Positions 16,506 to 25,223 of a DNA stretch of 64,000 nucleotides are shown here, piece by piece (positions within the stretch are counted from its first letter, which is position 1; each line of letters begins with the position of its first letter). Origin of the DNA: Bin87 sp965220505 (lineage in GTDB: Bacteria > Chloroflexota > Dehalococcoidia > Lucifugimonadales > UBA3495); NCBI GenBank assembly GCA_965220505.1, contig CBDCQE010000001.1:620001-684000 (forward strand). The letters are read 5' to 3'. The translations under genes and the position numbers were made by a program. The notes under the pieces were generated by a model. That model worked only from the letters and a program-made list of their open reading frames with translations, did not search any database and had not been told where the DNA came from.

Positions 16506-18770
16506 TCAGCCGCCGTTCTCGCCCCAGAGCTGTTCGAGGATTGCGCCGGGCGACATGGGCAGGTTGTCCATGCGGACGCCGATGGCGTCGTGGATGGCGT
16601 TGGCGATGGCCGCCATGGGAGGAACGATTGGCACCTCGCCGACACCGCGCACGCCGTAGGGATGCCCAGGGTTAGCCTTTTCCACGATCACCGTGTCAAT
16701 CATGGGCAGGTCCAGGCTGGTCGGCATCCGGTAATCCAGAAAGCTGGAGTTAACCATGTCACCGGAGTCGTTCATGAAGTACTCTTCGTTGAGCGCCCAG
16801 CCGATGCCCTGGACGGCGCCGCCCTGCATCTGGCCTTCCACGTAGCTGGGATGGATGGCCTTTCCGGCGTCCTGCACCACGGTGTACCGCAGCACGTCCA
16901 CCTTGCCCGTGTCGGGGTCGACTTCGACGTCCACAAGGTGGGTGCCGAAGGCTCCGCCCTCGCCGCCGGGGCTGACGCTGACCTGCGCGGAGATCGGGCC
17001 TCCGGTACGCGCCAACTGGGAGGACAGTTCCTTGAAGGACATCTGCAGGTCCTCGTCGGAATTGTGCTTGAAGATGCCGTCGGCCAGGTCAATTTCCGAG
17101 GGGTCCTTTTCCCAGATCTGGCCGGCCCGGTCGATCATTTTCCGCTTGATTTCCTCGGCGCACTCGTAGGCGGCCCAGCCAGTGGCGAAGGTGGTGCGGC
17201 TGCCGCCGGTCAGGAAGGTGTAGCCAACGGCGTCGGTGTCGCCGACGCTGGGGCGCACGTCCTCGGCGGGTATGCCGAGCACTTCCGCGGCCTGCATGGC
17301 GATGGACGCCCGGGAGCCGCCGATGTCCGTTGACCCTTCCACCAGACCGATGGTGCCGTCGGCGTTGACGCTGATGCTGGCGCTGGACGCCAGGCCGATG
17401 TTCATCCAGTATCCGCTGGCCACGCCGCGCCCGCGGTTGGGACCGGAAATCTCGGATTTGTAGTGGTCCGTGTCCTTCGCCGCCTCAAGGGTTTCAACGT
17501 TGCCGATCACGCGGAACTGCGGACCGTCAACCCGGCGGTTGCCTTCCTTGCTGGCGTTCTTCAGGCGGAACTCCAGCGGGTCCATGCCGCACTTGGCGGC
17601 CAGTTCGTCGACGACTTGCTCGCCGCCGAAGGCGGAGATGGGGGCGCCCGGAGCGCGGTAGGCGAAGGAACGTGGCTTGTTGGTAACCACGTCGTATCCT
17701 TCGACCCGCTGATTCTCCAAGGCGTAGGGCGCAAACACGCACTGGGCACCGGCGGTAACAGGAGAGGAACCGGGGAAGGCGCCGGCCTCATACATGAGCA
17801 CCGCGTCTGCGGCGACCAGGGTACCGTCCCGCTTGGCGCCCATCTTGATCTTGACATACGCGCCGGCCGTGGGGCCAGTGGCCTCGAAGGTCTCGGTACG
17901 GCTCATCTGCATCTTGACCGGGCGGCCGGTCTTTTTCGACAGCAGCGCCGCCACGGGCTCCAGGTACAGCGGAATTTTGCCGCCGAATCCGCCGCCGATT
18001 TCCATCGGAACGACCTTGATGCGGGACACGGGCAACTCGAGTACGCCGGCCAGAGCGTCGCGCGCAACGAATGCGCCCTGGGTGCTGGTCCACACCGTCA
18101 GGTAGCCGTCGGCGTTCCACAGAGCGGACGCGTTCTGCGGCTCGATGTACCCCTGGTGGACGGTTCGAGTGTTGAACTCGCGCTCGATGACGAAGTCGGC
18201 TTCTGCCAAGGCTGCTTCGACGTCGCCCTGTTCGTACACGAACCGGTTGGAGACGTTGCTGTGCTTGTCGGTTTCCTCGCCGAACTCGGTGGTGGTCATG
18301 TCCTCGTGGAGCAGGTCGGCGTCGTCCTTCATGGCATCGAGGACGTTGGTGCTGGCTTTCAGCACCTTGTAGTCGACCTTGATCAGGTTCACCGCCTCCT
18401 CGGCGACGTGGGCCGAGTCGGCCGCGACGGCCGCGATGGGGTGGCCGCGGAACAGGGCCTTGTCGGCAGCCAGGATGTTGTTGCTGGCCGCCCGCGCCGA
18501 CATCGGCGGGTTCTCCTTGCCGGCTATCGGCAGATCGGCGCCGGTCACCACACCCCTCACGCCGGGCAGCGCCTCGGCGGCCGAGGTGTCGATGGATTTG
18601 ATCCGCGCGTGGGCGTGGGGGCTGCGCAGGACCTTGCCGAAGAGCATACCGCTCATCTCGAAGTCCGCGCCGTACTTGGCCCGCCCCGTCACCTTGTCTG
18701 CGCCGTCGTGGCGAACAGGCCGCGTGCCGACGACATTATAGTTGGTGTTTGAGAGCACGATATTGGTCAT
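16506..18770 (-). CDS. Xanthine dehydrogenase-family molybdopterin-binding subunit, paralogue 2
   Basis: This 754-residue protein resembles the product of 1043-3334 across its whole length, sharing V-G-T-R-P-V-R-H-D-G at the start and many identical blocks. Moco motifs are G-G-G-F-G-G-K at about 259-265, A-Y-R-A-P-G-A-P, and G-V-G-E-V with the presumed catalytic Glu712. I place the start at ATG 18770 (GAGGCG upstream), because the 21-codon extension has no similarity. It lacks the form I CO dehydrogenase loop, so the substrate is probably an organic heterocycle or aldehyde. No FAD or Fe-S partner gene lies beside it. The two paralogues face different neighbours, suggesting separate roles. Confidence 0.9.
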   Translation of the reverse strand: MTNIVLSNTNYNVVGTRPVRHDGADKVTGRAKYGADFEMSGMLFGKVLRSPHAHARIKSIDTSAAEALPGVRGVVTGADLPIAGKENPPMSARAASNNILAADKALFRGHPIAAVAADSAHVAEEAVNLIKVDYKVLKASTNVLDAMKDDADLLHEDMTTTEFGEETDKHSNVSNRFVYEQGDVEAALAEADFVIEREFNTRTVHQGYIEPQNASALWNADGYLTVWTSTQGAFVARDALAGVLELPVSRIKVVPMEIGGGFGGKIPLYLEPVAALLSKKTGRPVKMQMSRTETFEATGPTAGAYVKIKMGAKRDGTLVAADAVLMYEAGAFPGSSPVTAGAQCVFAPYALENQRVEGYDVVTNKPRSFAYRAPGAPISAFGGEQVVDELAAKCGMDPLEFRLKNASKEGNRRVDGPQFRVIGNVETLEAAKDTDHYKSEISGPNRGRGVASGYWMNIGLASSASISVNADGTIGLVEGSTDIGGSRASIAMQAAEVLGIPAEDVRPSVGDTDAVGYTFLTGGSRTTFATGWAAYECAEEIKRKMIDRAGQIWEKDPSEIDLADGIFKHNSDEDLQMSFKELSSQLARTGGPISAQVSVSPGGEGGAFGTHLVDVEVDPDTGKVDVLRYTVVQDAGKAIHPSYVEGQMQGGAVQGIGWALNEEYFMNDSGDMVNSSFLDYRMPTSLDLPMIDTVIVEKANPGHPYGVRGVGEVPIVPPMAAIANAIHDAIGVRMDNLPMSPGAILEQLWGENGG

Positions 18771-18887
18771 AAGTCGCCTCGCTGCTGATATTTCTTGGTG
18801 CCCGATTTTAGCACAGCCCTGCCCACGCCCCAACCCTGAGTGCGCGGGTAGCCACCGCTATTCCGACGTCGCGCCAACGACTTGCCC

Positions 18888-19919
18888 TCAGGTTAGAGGC
18901 AACGGCGGTTGCCACAGTTTTCCCGTCTGGTTGACGGTGATCGAGTCGACCCACTTCACCCAGTCGTAGCCACGCTTGTGCGGCTCCACCATTCGGGCCG
19001 GGAAACCGTGCCCGGCTGAGAGCGGTTTTCCGTCCACGCCGCTGGCCAGCAGCGCGCGTTCGGCTTCGGCCAGGGAATACCGGCGGAAATATCCCGTGCG
19101 GGAACGAATCGTGATGCTGCCCGCGCCGGGCTTAGGTCGGGCGCGTTCCAGCAATTGGGACACCGGTATCCCGTGCCATTCGCGGGTGGTGTGCCATCCC
19201 CCGGTGCAGTCCAGAGTGGCAGTGATTTGGGCATCCCATGAGTTAATCTCATGCAAGCTGATGCTGTAGGGAGATTCCACGTGGCCATCCACGGTCAGTT
19301 TCCACGTATCCGGGTCGATGGCGGGCACCCGGTCATTCAGCCACATCGTTACGGGGAAGTCGGAGCCGTTTTCCGGGTAGGACCCGGTGAACCGGCGTTG
19401 GGCGCCCGGGCCGGTCGCCAACACGTTTGCCAACTCCGCCGTTCGCCAGGCCAGGAATCCGGCCATCGCCAGGCCGATCACCCGGAGGACGTGGCGACGG
19501 TCGACCAGGTATCGCGTCCGTAGGCTGATCCGATGCCGGAACGAATGCCACAGCAAGAGAGGGATCAGCATCCACCCCAGGTTCATGTGGATGGTCGTTC
19601 CGGAGAAACCCATCCAATCGTATGGCCCGAGGTGGCTCCACGCCAGCCCCAATCCAAGGACGATCAACAGCCCCAGGAGCAGAACCGTTGACCACAGCAT
19701 GGTGCTCAGGGAGCGTCGCCAGTTGCTGGCCGTTCGCACCGAACCGAAAATGTTGCGCGACTTCCACACAAAAAGCGCCAGAATAGCGAAACCGAAAATC
19801 CGGTGGAGGTGCATCGCGCCGATCCAGTCGGCGTTTGAATGGGTCAGACCCAGGTATCCGGTCAACAGCTCCGCGACCACCAGGACGATCAGGGCAATAT
19901 TGGCCCACGGGAAGCGCAT
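18888..19919 (-). CDS. Cytochrome b-fused sulfite oxidase-type molybdopterin oxidoreductase
   Basis: This 343-residue membrane protein joins two parts. Residues 1-170 contain four to five membrane helices with His37/39, His111 and His125/129 positioned as heme ligands of a cytochrome b domain. Residues 175-340 are a sulfite-oxidase-type Moco domain, with the molybdenum-ligating Cys238 in T-L-D-C-T-G-G-W and the characteristic G-Y-F-R-R-Y-S and H-G-F-P-A-R segments. The arrangement resembles MsrP plus MsrQ fused in one chain, implying electron exchange between the membrane quinone pool and an outer active site. It is the last gene of a three-gene operon. The substrate is unknown. Confidence 0.85.
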   Translation of the reverse strand: MRFPWANIALIVLVVAELLTGYLGLTHSNADWIGAMHLHRIFGFAILALFVWKSRNIFGSVRTASNWRRSLSTMLWSTVLLLGLLIVLGLGLAWSHLGPYDWMGFSGTTIHMNLGWMLIPLLLWHSFRHRISLRTRYLVDRRHVLRVIGLAMAGFLAWRTAELANVLATGPGAQRRFTGSYPENGSDFPVTMWLNDRVPAIDPDTWKLTVDGHVESPYSISLHEINSWDAQITATLDCTGGWHTTREWHGIPVSQLLERARPKPGAGSITIRSRTGYFRRYSLAEAERALLASGVDGKPLSAGHGFPARMVEPHKRGYDWVKWVDSITVNQTGKLWQPPLPLT

Positions 19920-19922
19920 CGG

Positions 19923-20162
19923 CTATCTAGCGTTCGGGATGCGTGCGCAGCGATGCTGATGCCAGCCCCACAGGATCACGATCTGGCCGGCCAACAGCGC
20001 GGGGTACGATATGCCGCTGCCTTGCCAGGACTCGAACGGCGGGATGAATTCCTGCGGGAACCACCGCTGGATGGCCTGTCCCGCGACACGGACCAGGAAC
20101 GCGAGGGAGAGCGCTGCGACCGCAACGACGGCCCACGGTTCACGCCGACTGCTCGCTCGCAT
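19923..20162 (-). CDS. Small two-helix membrane protein
   Basis: This 79-residue protein starts at ATG 20162, whose first base group overlaps the TGA of the flavoprotein gene (TGATG), and stops three bases before the cytochrome b fusion gene. Such tight coupling on both sides argues that it is a real gene. Two hydrophobic segments (about residues 9-30 and 52-68) predict two membrane helices; the second ends in H-Q-H-R-C. I recognise no family. Its position between a flavoprotein oxidase and a membrane Moco enzyme suggests a small subunit or assembly factor. Confidence 0.65.
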   Translation of the reverse strand: MRASSRREPWAVVAVAALSLAFLVRVAGQAIQRWFPQEFIPPFESWQGSGISYPALLAGQIVILWGWHQHRCARIPNAR

Positions 20163-21571
20163 CAAGTTTCCCTGGCGTACGCCCGGTACCAGTCGCTGGA
20201 GAAAACGCTGCACGGATCGTAATGCTTCTTGCGGGAAAGGAACTCGGGAAACTGGGGATAGCCCGCGGTCAGCTGGTCCAGGGTGGCGAACTTGCTGTAC
20301 GTGAGGAAATAGCTGCCGTCGCGCTCGATGGCCAGATCGGTCAGTGTCCTCAGGGTGTGGGCAGCTCCCCCTATACCGTCCGGGTTGTGGTCGACGTGGA
20401 GGTTGAAGACGATGCACGCGAAGGGGTGTCGCGCCCAGTTCAGCACAGTCTCGTCGTCCGGCTCGATGAGGCGAACGGTGCCATAGATCACATTGGCCCG
20501 TTGCCGCCGTAATTCAACGGCTGCGGCGGCCATGAATTCCGGCAATCGGGGCAACGGCACGTATAGCTCGGCGATCATCTCCGATCCCGGCACTGGGCTG
20601 CCCAGCCTCGTGTCCAGCTCTTGGTGATAGTGGTCGATGTATTGGCTCAATTGGAACGTGTCGCTGTCGTAGACCTGCCCGTGGGTGCTCCGGTAGAAGC
20701 CGGCATACTCGTCGAACGCGCGTGCCTTGTCAGCGTGGGACCAGTATAGAAGCTGTCGCCAGGCCTCTTCCGTCAGCAGGTTCTGCGGAGGGGAGGCAGC
20801 GCACGCCTCGTCTTCGGCGACCGGAAGATAGCATGAAAGCACGCCGTCTTTGAGGAACCCTGATGAATGCTCGTCGGTGCGGTATTGGAAGTCCCCGTAG
20901 GTGAATCCGCAGCGGATTCGATCCGCGAACACCGCCGGCACCTGGTCTACGGTGGTGACTTCCACCATGCGGCGGACGTGGTGAGCAGGCATGAGTCGGA
21001 GGTCCACCGTGGTGATTACGCCGAACAGTCCGTAGCCGCCAATGGCCAGCCGGAACAATTCGGAGTTGTTTTCGCGGTCGCACCGGATCAGTTCCCCGTC
21101 GGCGGTGATCATCTCGAACGCGTCCACGTCCTGCACGATGGGTCGGTAGGTGAGCCCGCGCCCGTGCCCATTGGCGGCCAGCGCGCCGCCGATGCTGAGA
21201 CGGTCGGCGCCGGTCTGTTTCTGCACGATGCTCCAACGCCGGTCGGACTCGGGTGGTTGCATCGCCCGCAGGCCGGACACCAGATCGGACCACAAGATGC
21301 CGGCTTCCACGGTCACGATACCCCGTTCCGGGTCCAACGCGATGATGCGACGCAGTTCCCGGGTATCCAACAGCGTTCCGCCGGAAAGGAACTGCTGGCC
21401 GCCCATTGCGTGTCTGCCGCCGGCGATGCTCAGGCTGCCGCCGCGATCACGGGCCCAGATTACCAGCCGCCGAGCTTCGTCGACAGAAGCAGGTACGACG
21501 ATCTCGGTAACGTCGGCCGCGTTCAACTGGGAGTGAATGTCGTTAACCGTGATGGTCTTCGTGGTTTGCAT
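20162..21571 (-). CDS. FAD-binding (PCMH-type) oxidoreductase
   Basis: This 469-residue protein is a member of the vanillyl-alcohol-oxidase/GlcD family. The N-terminal FAD domain has G-G-R-H-A-M-G-G-Q near residue 50, where a His often binds FAD covalently, and the A-N-G-H-G-R-G loop near 145, followed by G-G-Y-G-L-F-G-V-I near 190. The C-terminal part (about 400-465) resembles sugar-lactone or cytokinin-type oxidases, ending with the K-K-x-Y-D-P segment that packs on the flavin domain. It starts the operon with the small membrane protein and the cytochrome b/Moco fusion, so electrons may pass between these proteins. The substrate cannot be named. Confidence 0.87.
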   Translation of the reverse strand: MQTTKTITVNDIHSQLNAADVTEIVVPASVDEARRLVIWARDRGGSLSIAGGRHAMGGQQFLSGGTLLDTRELRRIIALDPERGIVTVEAGILWSDLVSGLRAMQPPESDRRWSIVQKQTGADRLSIGGALAANGHGRGLTYRPIVQDVDAFEMITADGELIRCDRENNSELFRLAIGGYGLFGVITTVDLRLMPAHHVRRMVEVTTVDQVPAVFADRIRCGFTYGDFQYRTDEHSSGFLKDGVLSCYLPVAEDEACAASPPQNLLTEEAWRQLLYWSHADKARAFDEYAGFYRSTHGQVYDSDTFQLSQYIDHYHQELDTRLGSPVPGSEMIAELYVPLPRLPEFMAAAAVELRRQRANVIYGTVRLIEPDDETVLNWARHPFACIVFNLHVDHNPDGIGGAAHTLRTLTDLAIERDGSYFLTYSKFATLDQLTAGYPQFPEFLSRKKHYDPCSVFSSDWYRAYARET

Positions 21572-21724
21572 CGGCTTTATTTTCTGTCCTTCGTAATCCG
21601 GTTACTTGGCTGTAACTACGGGTTCACCACACGCGCGGATGCACGTGCGTGATACACTCCCGTCGCGCTGGACGAAGCTGTCATGGGTTGCCAGCCGGGA
21701 CCATAGAATAGGCGGTTAGGAAGT

Positions 21725-22951
21725 ATGCAGCCACTATCGGACTTGCGAGTTTTGGCCGTCACCGTGTTCCTCGCCGGGCCGTTCTTGAGCATGACACTGG
21801 CGCGACTGGGCGCCGAGGTGATCAAGATCGAGATACCCGGCCGCGGTGATCCGGTGCGCGGGAACGGACCCTTCGCCGGCCCCGACGGCATCGTCTCCGA
21901 GCAGTTAACTGAGAAGCACATCGCGACGCGGTTCCTGAAGAGAAGCCAGGGGGTTAAGAGCGTTACTTTGAACCTGAGGAACCCACGCGGGCGGGAATTG
22001 TTCCTCGAAATGGCCAGGCAATCCGACGTGGTCCTGGAAAACCTGGCGCCCGGCTCCATGACGCGACTGGGCCTCGGCTACCAGGATGTGGCTGCCGTCA
22101 ATCCCGGCGTTATCTACGCCAGTATCTCCGGTTACGGTCAGACCGGACCCTACGCCGACCAGCCGGCCCACGACCCGCAGATCCAGGGCATGAGCGGTCT
22201 GATGGACATCAACGGCGAACCGGACGGCCCGCCGACGCGCGTCGGGTTCTACATCGGCGATCTGGTGACGCCGATGTTCGCCTCCACCGCAATCCTGTCG
22301 GCATTGCGTGAAAAGGATAAGACCGGCCAGGGCTGTTACCTGGACGTGTCGATGATGGACACCCTGGCGTCTCTGATGCTGATGGAAAACCTTGAGGAGG
22401 ACCTGGCGGCTGGCATCCCGTTGCGTACCGGCAACAACAGCCGGAGCGGACCCACCGGCCAGTACCACGCCAGCGACGGCGCCATCATCATCACCGCGGC
22501 CAGCGACGACCAGTGGCGACGGTTATGCAACGCCATCGGCACAACGGAGCTCGTAGACGACGAGCGTTTCGCCCGGTACCAGGTCCGTTCGGAAAACGCC
22601 GCCGCCGCCCGCGCGGAAGTCCAGGCCCGCATCGGCGCCATGACTCGAGCCGAGGCCCTGGAGCGGCTTTCGGCCGGGGATGTCCCCTGCGCTCCGGTTC
22701 GTACGGTGCCGGAGATACTGGCCGACCGCCATTTTCGGGATCGCGGCGCGTTGCTACCGATGAAGAACGCCGCGTTCGGCGGAGAGGTTGACGAGGTCGT
22801 GGCCGGCTTCCCCGTGCTGTTTGACGGCCAACCGCTGCCGGACGTTCCGGGTGCACCGTCCCTCGGCATGCACAACGCCGAGGTGTTGGGAGCCCTATGC
22901 GGTCTGGATGCTCCGGAGTTGGAGCGGCTACGAGGAGATGGGGTGATTTAG
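21725..22951 (+). CDS. CaiB/BaiF family III CoA-transferase, copy 1
   Basis: This 408-residue protein transfers CoA between carboxylic acids. Family landmarks are L-A-R-L-G-A-E-V-I-K-I-E near 23, the G-x-x-L-F-L-E-M-A segment, V-L-E-N-L-A-P-G and G-Y-G-Q-T-G-P near 140, and G-C-Y-L-D-V-S-M-M-D near 205-212. Asp212 aligns with the catalytic Asp169 of formyl-CoA transferase, so this copy looks active. GGAAGT lies just before the ATG. Donor and acceptor are unknown. Two relatives lie at 36774-37979 and 38341-39561 in this window, consistent with a lineage that activates many organic acids. Confidence 0.9.
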   Translation: MQPLSDLRVLAVTVFLAGPFLSMTLARLGAEVIKIEIPGRGDPVRGNGPFAGPDGIVSEQLTEKHIATRFLKRSQGVKSVTLNLRNPRGRELFLEMARQSDVVLENLAPGSMTRLGLGYQDVAAVNPGVIYASISGYGQTGPYADQPAHDPQIQGMSGLMDINGEPDGPPTRVGFYIGDLVTPMFASTAILSALREKDKTGQGCYLDVSMMDTLASLMLMENLEEDLAAGIPLRTGNNSRSGPTGQYHASDGAIIITAASDDQWRRLCNAIGTTELVDDERFARYQVRSENAAAARAEVQARIGAMTRAEALERLSAGDVPCAPVRTVPEILADRHFRDRGALLPMKNAAFGGEVDEVVAGFPVLFDGQPLPDVPGAPSLGMHNAEVLGALCGLDAPELERLRGDGVI

Positions 22952-22973
22952 CGTGAGGCGATATTGCAACGCT

Positions 22974-24524
22974 TTAAGGATCAGACCACCCCAACTCACG
23001 GGCTTTCGCGAAATCAGCCGCAGCCTGTTCAACGTCATCCTTGGCTTGGTAAGCAGCGCTGCGACTGCGATACGCCAAGGCGCACCGTGGATTGAGGTGG
23101 ATAGCTGCATCATAATCCGCAATGGCCAAATCATGCTCCCCTTTGTAAGCGTAAGCGAGGCCCCGGTTGAGGTAGGCGTCGGCATCGTCAGGATTTAGGC
23201 TGATAGCAGTATGGTAATCCTCGATAGCCTGGTGATACTCGCTTACTGAGCGGTATGCATTACCCCGGCTGAGGTAGATCTTTGGATCATCAGGGTTAAG
23301 TTGGTTGGCGGCATCGAAATCTGCAATGGCTTGGTGATATTCGCCTTGACAGAAGTAAGCTATACCCCGACTGAGATACGTAAGGTGATTGTCCGGATCC
23401 AGCCGAATTGCCGTTTGATAGTTGGTAATGGCTTGGTCATACACACCTGCACTAAAGTGAGCAAGGCCACGGCTGAGGTATGTGTAGGCATCTTCCGGAT
23501 TGGTCTGGGTGATAGCGTCACCACTGATGACGGTCCGTTCGTACGCTTCCTTATCAGCGTAGGCACGTTCTCGATTATGGCGTGCTGCGCCATCCTCAGG
23601 GTTCAGGTGGATGGCGGCATCGTAATCTGCGATGGCTAGTTCAAATTGCCCTCTGCATGCATAGACATTGCCTCGGTTGAAGTATGCGTCAGCATATTCA
23701 GGATTAAGTCGTATGGCGGAGTCGTAGTCGGAGATGGCCTGGTCGTAGTCTTCTTTCTGTTCGCACGCTTTCCCTCTGTTCAGGTAAGCGAAAGGATCTG
23801 TTGGGTTGAGACGGATGGTTGCGGTAAAGTCAGTAATCGCCTGATCGTATTCCCCTATGTAGGCGTGAGCAAGTCCTCGATTGCCGTAAGCAAGAGCATC
23901 CATCGGGTTTAGGTTGACAGCAACGTCAAAATCAGCGATTGCTTGCTCATATGCTCCTTGGCGCATACAGTCGAGGCCCCAGTTAAAGTAGGACTTACTG
24001 TCAACGACTGACCTGTCGTGTTCTCTTTTGGCAACGTAGAGTTCATCCCGAATGAATTCGGCGTGCCAGTCTTCTGGATTTAGCCGCCGGGCGATGTTAA
24101 GGTCTGCAGTGGCACGGTCGTACTCCCTGATATACCCGTAAGCCTCACCCCGGTTCCGGTAGGAATGAGCATCTGTCGGGTCAAGGCGTATGACCACGCT
24201 GAAATCCGCAATGGCTCGCTCATACTCTTTGATCATAGAGTAAGCAATGCCACGATATCGGTAGCCGTATGGATACTCGGGTTCAAGACGAACCCCGACG
24301 TTAAAATCAGCAATTGCTTGGTCATATCGGCCTTTGGCGGAATAGGCAAGACCACGCCTGAGATAGGCCATGCCATGACTTGGGTCAATGCTGATAGCCG
24401 AACTGAAATCAGCTATCGCTCGATCGTGTTTTCGTCTCTCCGCGTTGGAGAGACCCCGGTTATAGTAACTCTCTGCTGTATGCGCATTCGCAGATTCGCC
24501 GAACAGCTTCTTGATGAAATTCAT
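22974..24524 (-). CDS. Tetratricopeptide-repeat protein
   Basis: This 516-residue protein is made almost wholly of TPR units of 34 residues, recognisable by repeats of A-Y-x-N-R-G-x-A-Y and Y-x-x-A-I-x-D-(F/Y)-x-x-A-I-x-L-N-P; about thirteen units are visible from residue 17 to the end. One irregular region near 150-180 breaks the periodicity. TPR solenoids bind other proteins. There is no signal peptide or membrane segment, so it is cytoplasmic. GC content and codon use are clearly lower than in neighbours, suggesting horizontal acquisition. It is convergent with the CoA-transferase gene. A specific partner cannot be identified. Confidence 0.93.
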   Translation of the reverse strand: MNFIKKLFGESANAHTAESYYNRGLSNAERRKHDRAIADFSSAISIDPSHGMAYLRRGLAYSAKGRYDQAIADFNVGVRLEPEYPYGYRYRGIAYSMIKEYERAIADFSVVIRLDPTDAHSYRNRGEAYGYIREYDRATADLNIARRLNPEDWHAEFIRDELYVAKREHDRSVVDSKSYFNWGLDCMRQGAYEQAIADFDVAVNLNPMDALAYGNRGLAHAYIGEYDQAITDFTATIRLNPTDPFAYLNRGKACEQKEDYDQAISDYDSAIRLNPEYADAYFNRGNVYACRGQFELAIADYDAAIHLNPEDGAARHNRERAYADKEAYERTVISGDAITQTNPEDAYTYLSRGLAHFSAGVYDQAITNYQTAIRLDPDNHLTYLSRGIAYFCQGEYHQAIADFDAANQLNPDDPKIYLSRGNAYRSVSEYHQAIEDYHTAISLNPDDADAYLNRGLAYAYKGEHDLAIADYDAAIHLNPRCALAYRSRSAAYQAKDDVEQAAADFAKARELGWSDP

Positions 24525-24630
24525 GATCTAACCCCGTCAACGGAGATGTGAACGCGCAACGCTGCGCGATACGGTCCTGGCGCTTGTCTCTTTGATGTGA
24601 ATGGCTCGGCGCAAAGATTGCCGGTTTGCC

Positions 24631-25122
24631 TTACTCCGTCTCCAGTTCCTTCAGCAAAATCTGCGCCCAGTGCACTTCGCCTCTTTCGATTAACCGCTCT
24701 ATGCCCGGCCTGATGCGCTGGGCTGCGACCACGGCGTGGGCCGTTTGGCCGGTGAACCGGGTCAGATAGCCGGCGTTTCGGGTGGCGCGGTCAACGTCTC
24801 GCCAACTGCCGGTATAAGATGCCTCTACGGCGATGTAGTGGCTTCCGCCATTGTCTCGGTGCGTCGCCTCAATGATGATGTCGGCGTTTTCAAAGCTGGT
24901 CAGTTCGTTGGAGGGAATGCCGGTAGTGTCGGCATCATCGATCATGTCTAGCAGGTCGCCCAGCTCCAAGACCCGGTATTCTCGACAACCGAACGATCTG
25001 ACGATACGTGCCACAATGCGTAGAGCGTCCTGGCGGGCCTGCTCAGCGTTCAGCATCGAGAGGGTGTGCAAATTACTCGCCAATGCGTTTTCAAAATCTG
25101 CTGACGCGGTCATCTCAGTCAC
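24631..25122 (-). CDS. Hypothetical protein with possible PD-(D/E)XK nuclease-like domain
   Basis: This 163-residue protein begins with a helical segment (about 1-50), followed by an alpha/beta domain. The strands A-D-I-I-I-E-A-T and Y-I-A-V-E-A-S, separated by a short turn, place acidic residues as in PD-(D/E)XK folds, and the downstream helix R-A-T-R-N-A-G-Y-L and strand A-H-A-V-V-A-A-Q fit the same fold. The expected lysine of the catalytic triad is replaced by Ser after Glu, so catalysis is doubtful. I recall similar domains in small proteins of cyanobacteria and Chloroflexota. It lies upstream of the TPR gene on the same strand. Confidence 0.5.
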   Translation of the reverse strand: MTEMTASADFENALASNLHTLSMLNAEQARQDALRIVARIVRSFGCREYRVLELGDLLDMIDDADTTGIPSNELTSFENADIIIEATHRDNGGSHYIAVEASYTGSWRDVDRATRNAGYLTRFTGQTAHAVVAAQRIRPGIERLIERGEVHWAQILLKELETE

Positions 25123-25223
25123 TTTCCGGTTTCAATTGTATCAGCCATCGTTGGCGTCATATCAATCCGGCTGTCGATGGTACGATTGGGGACGTTTCAT
25201 CAGAATCAGGAGGAAATAGTCCC

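Noticed and set aside
17463..18752. A 429-codon open frame opposite the second molybdopterin gene
   Set aside because: Antisense shadow of a conserved family; no recognisable domain.
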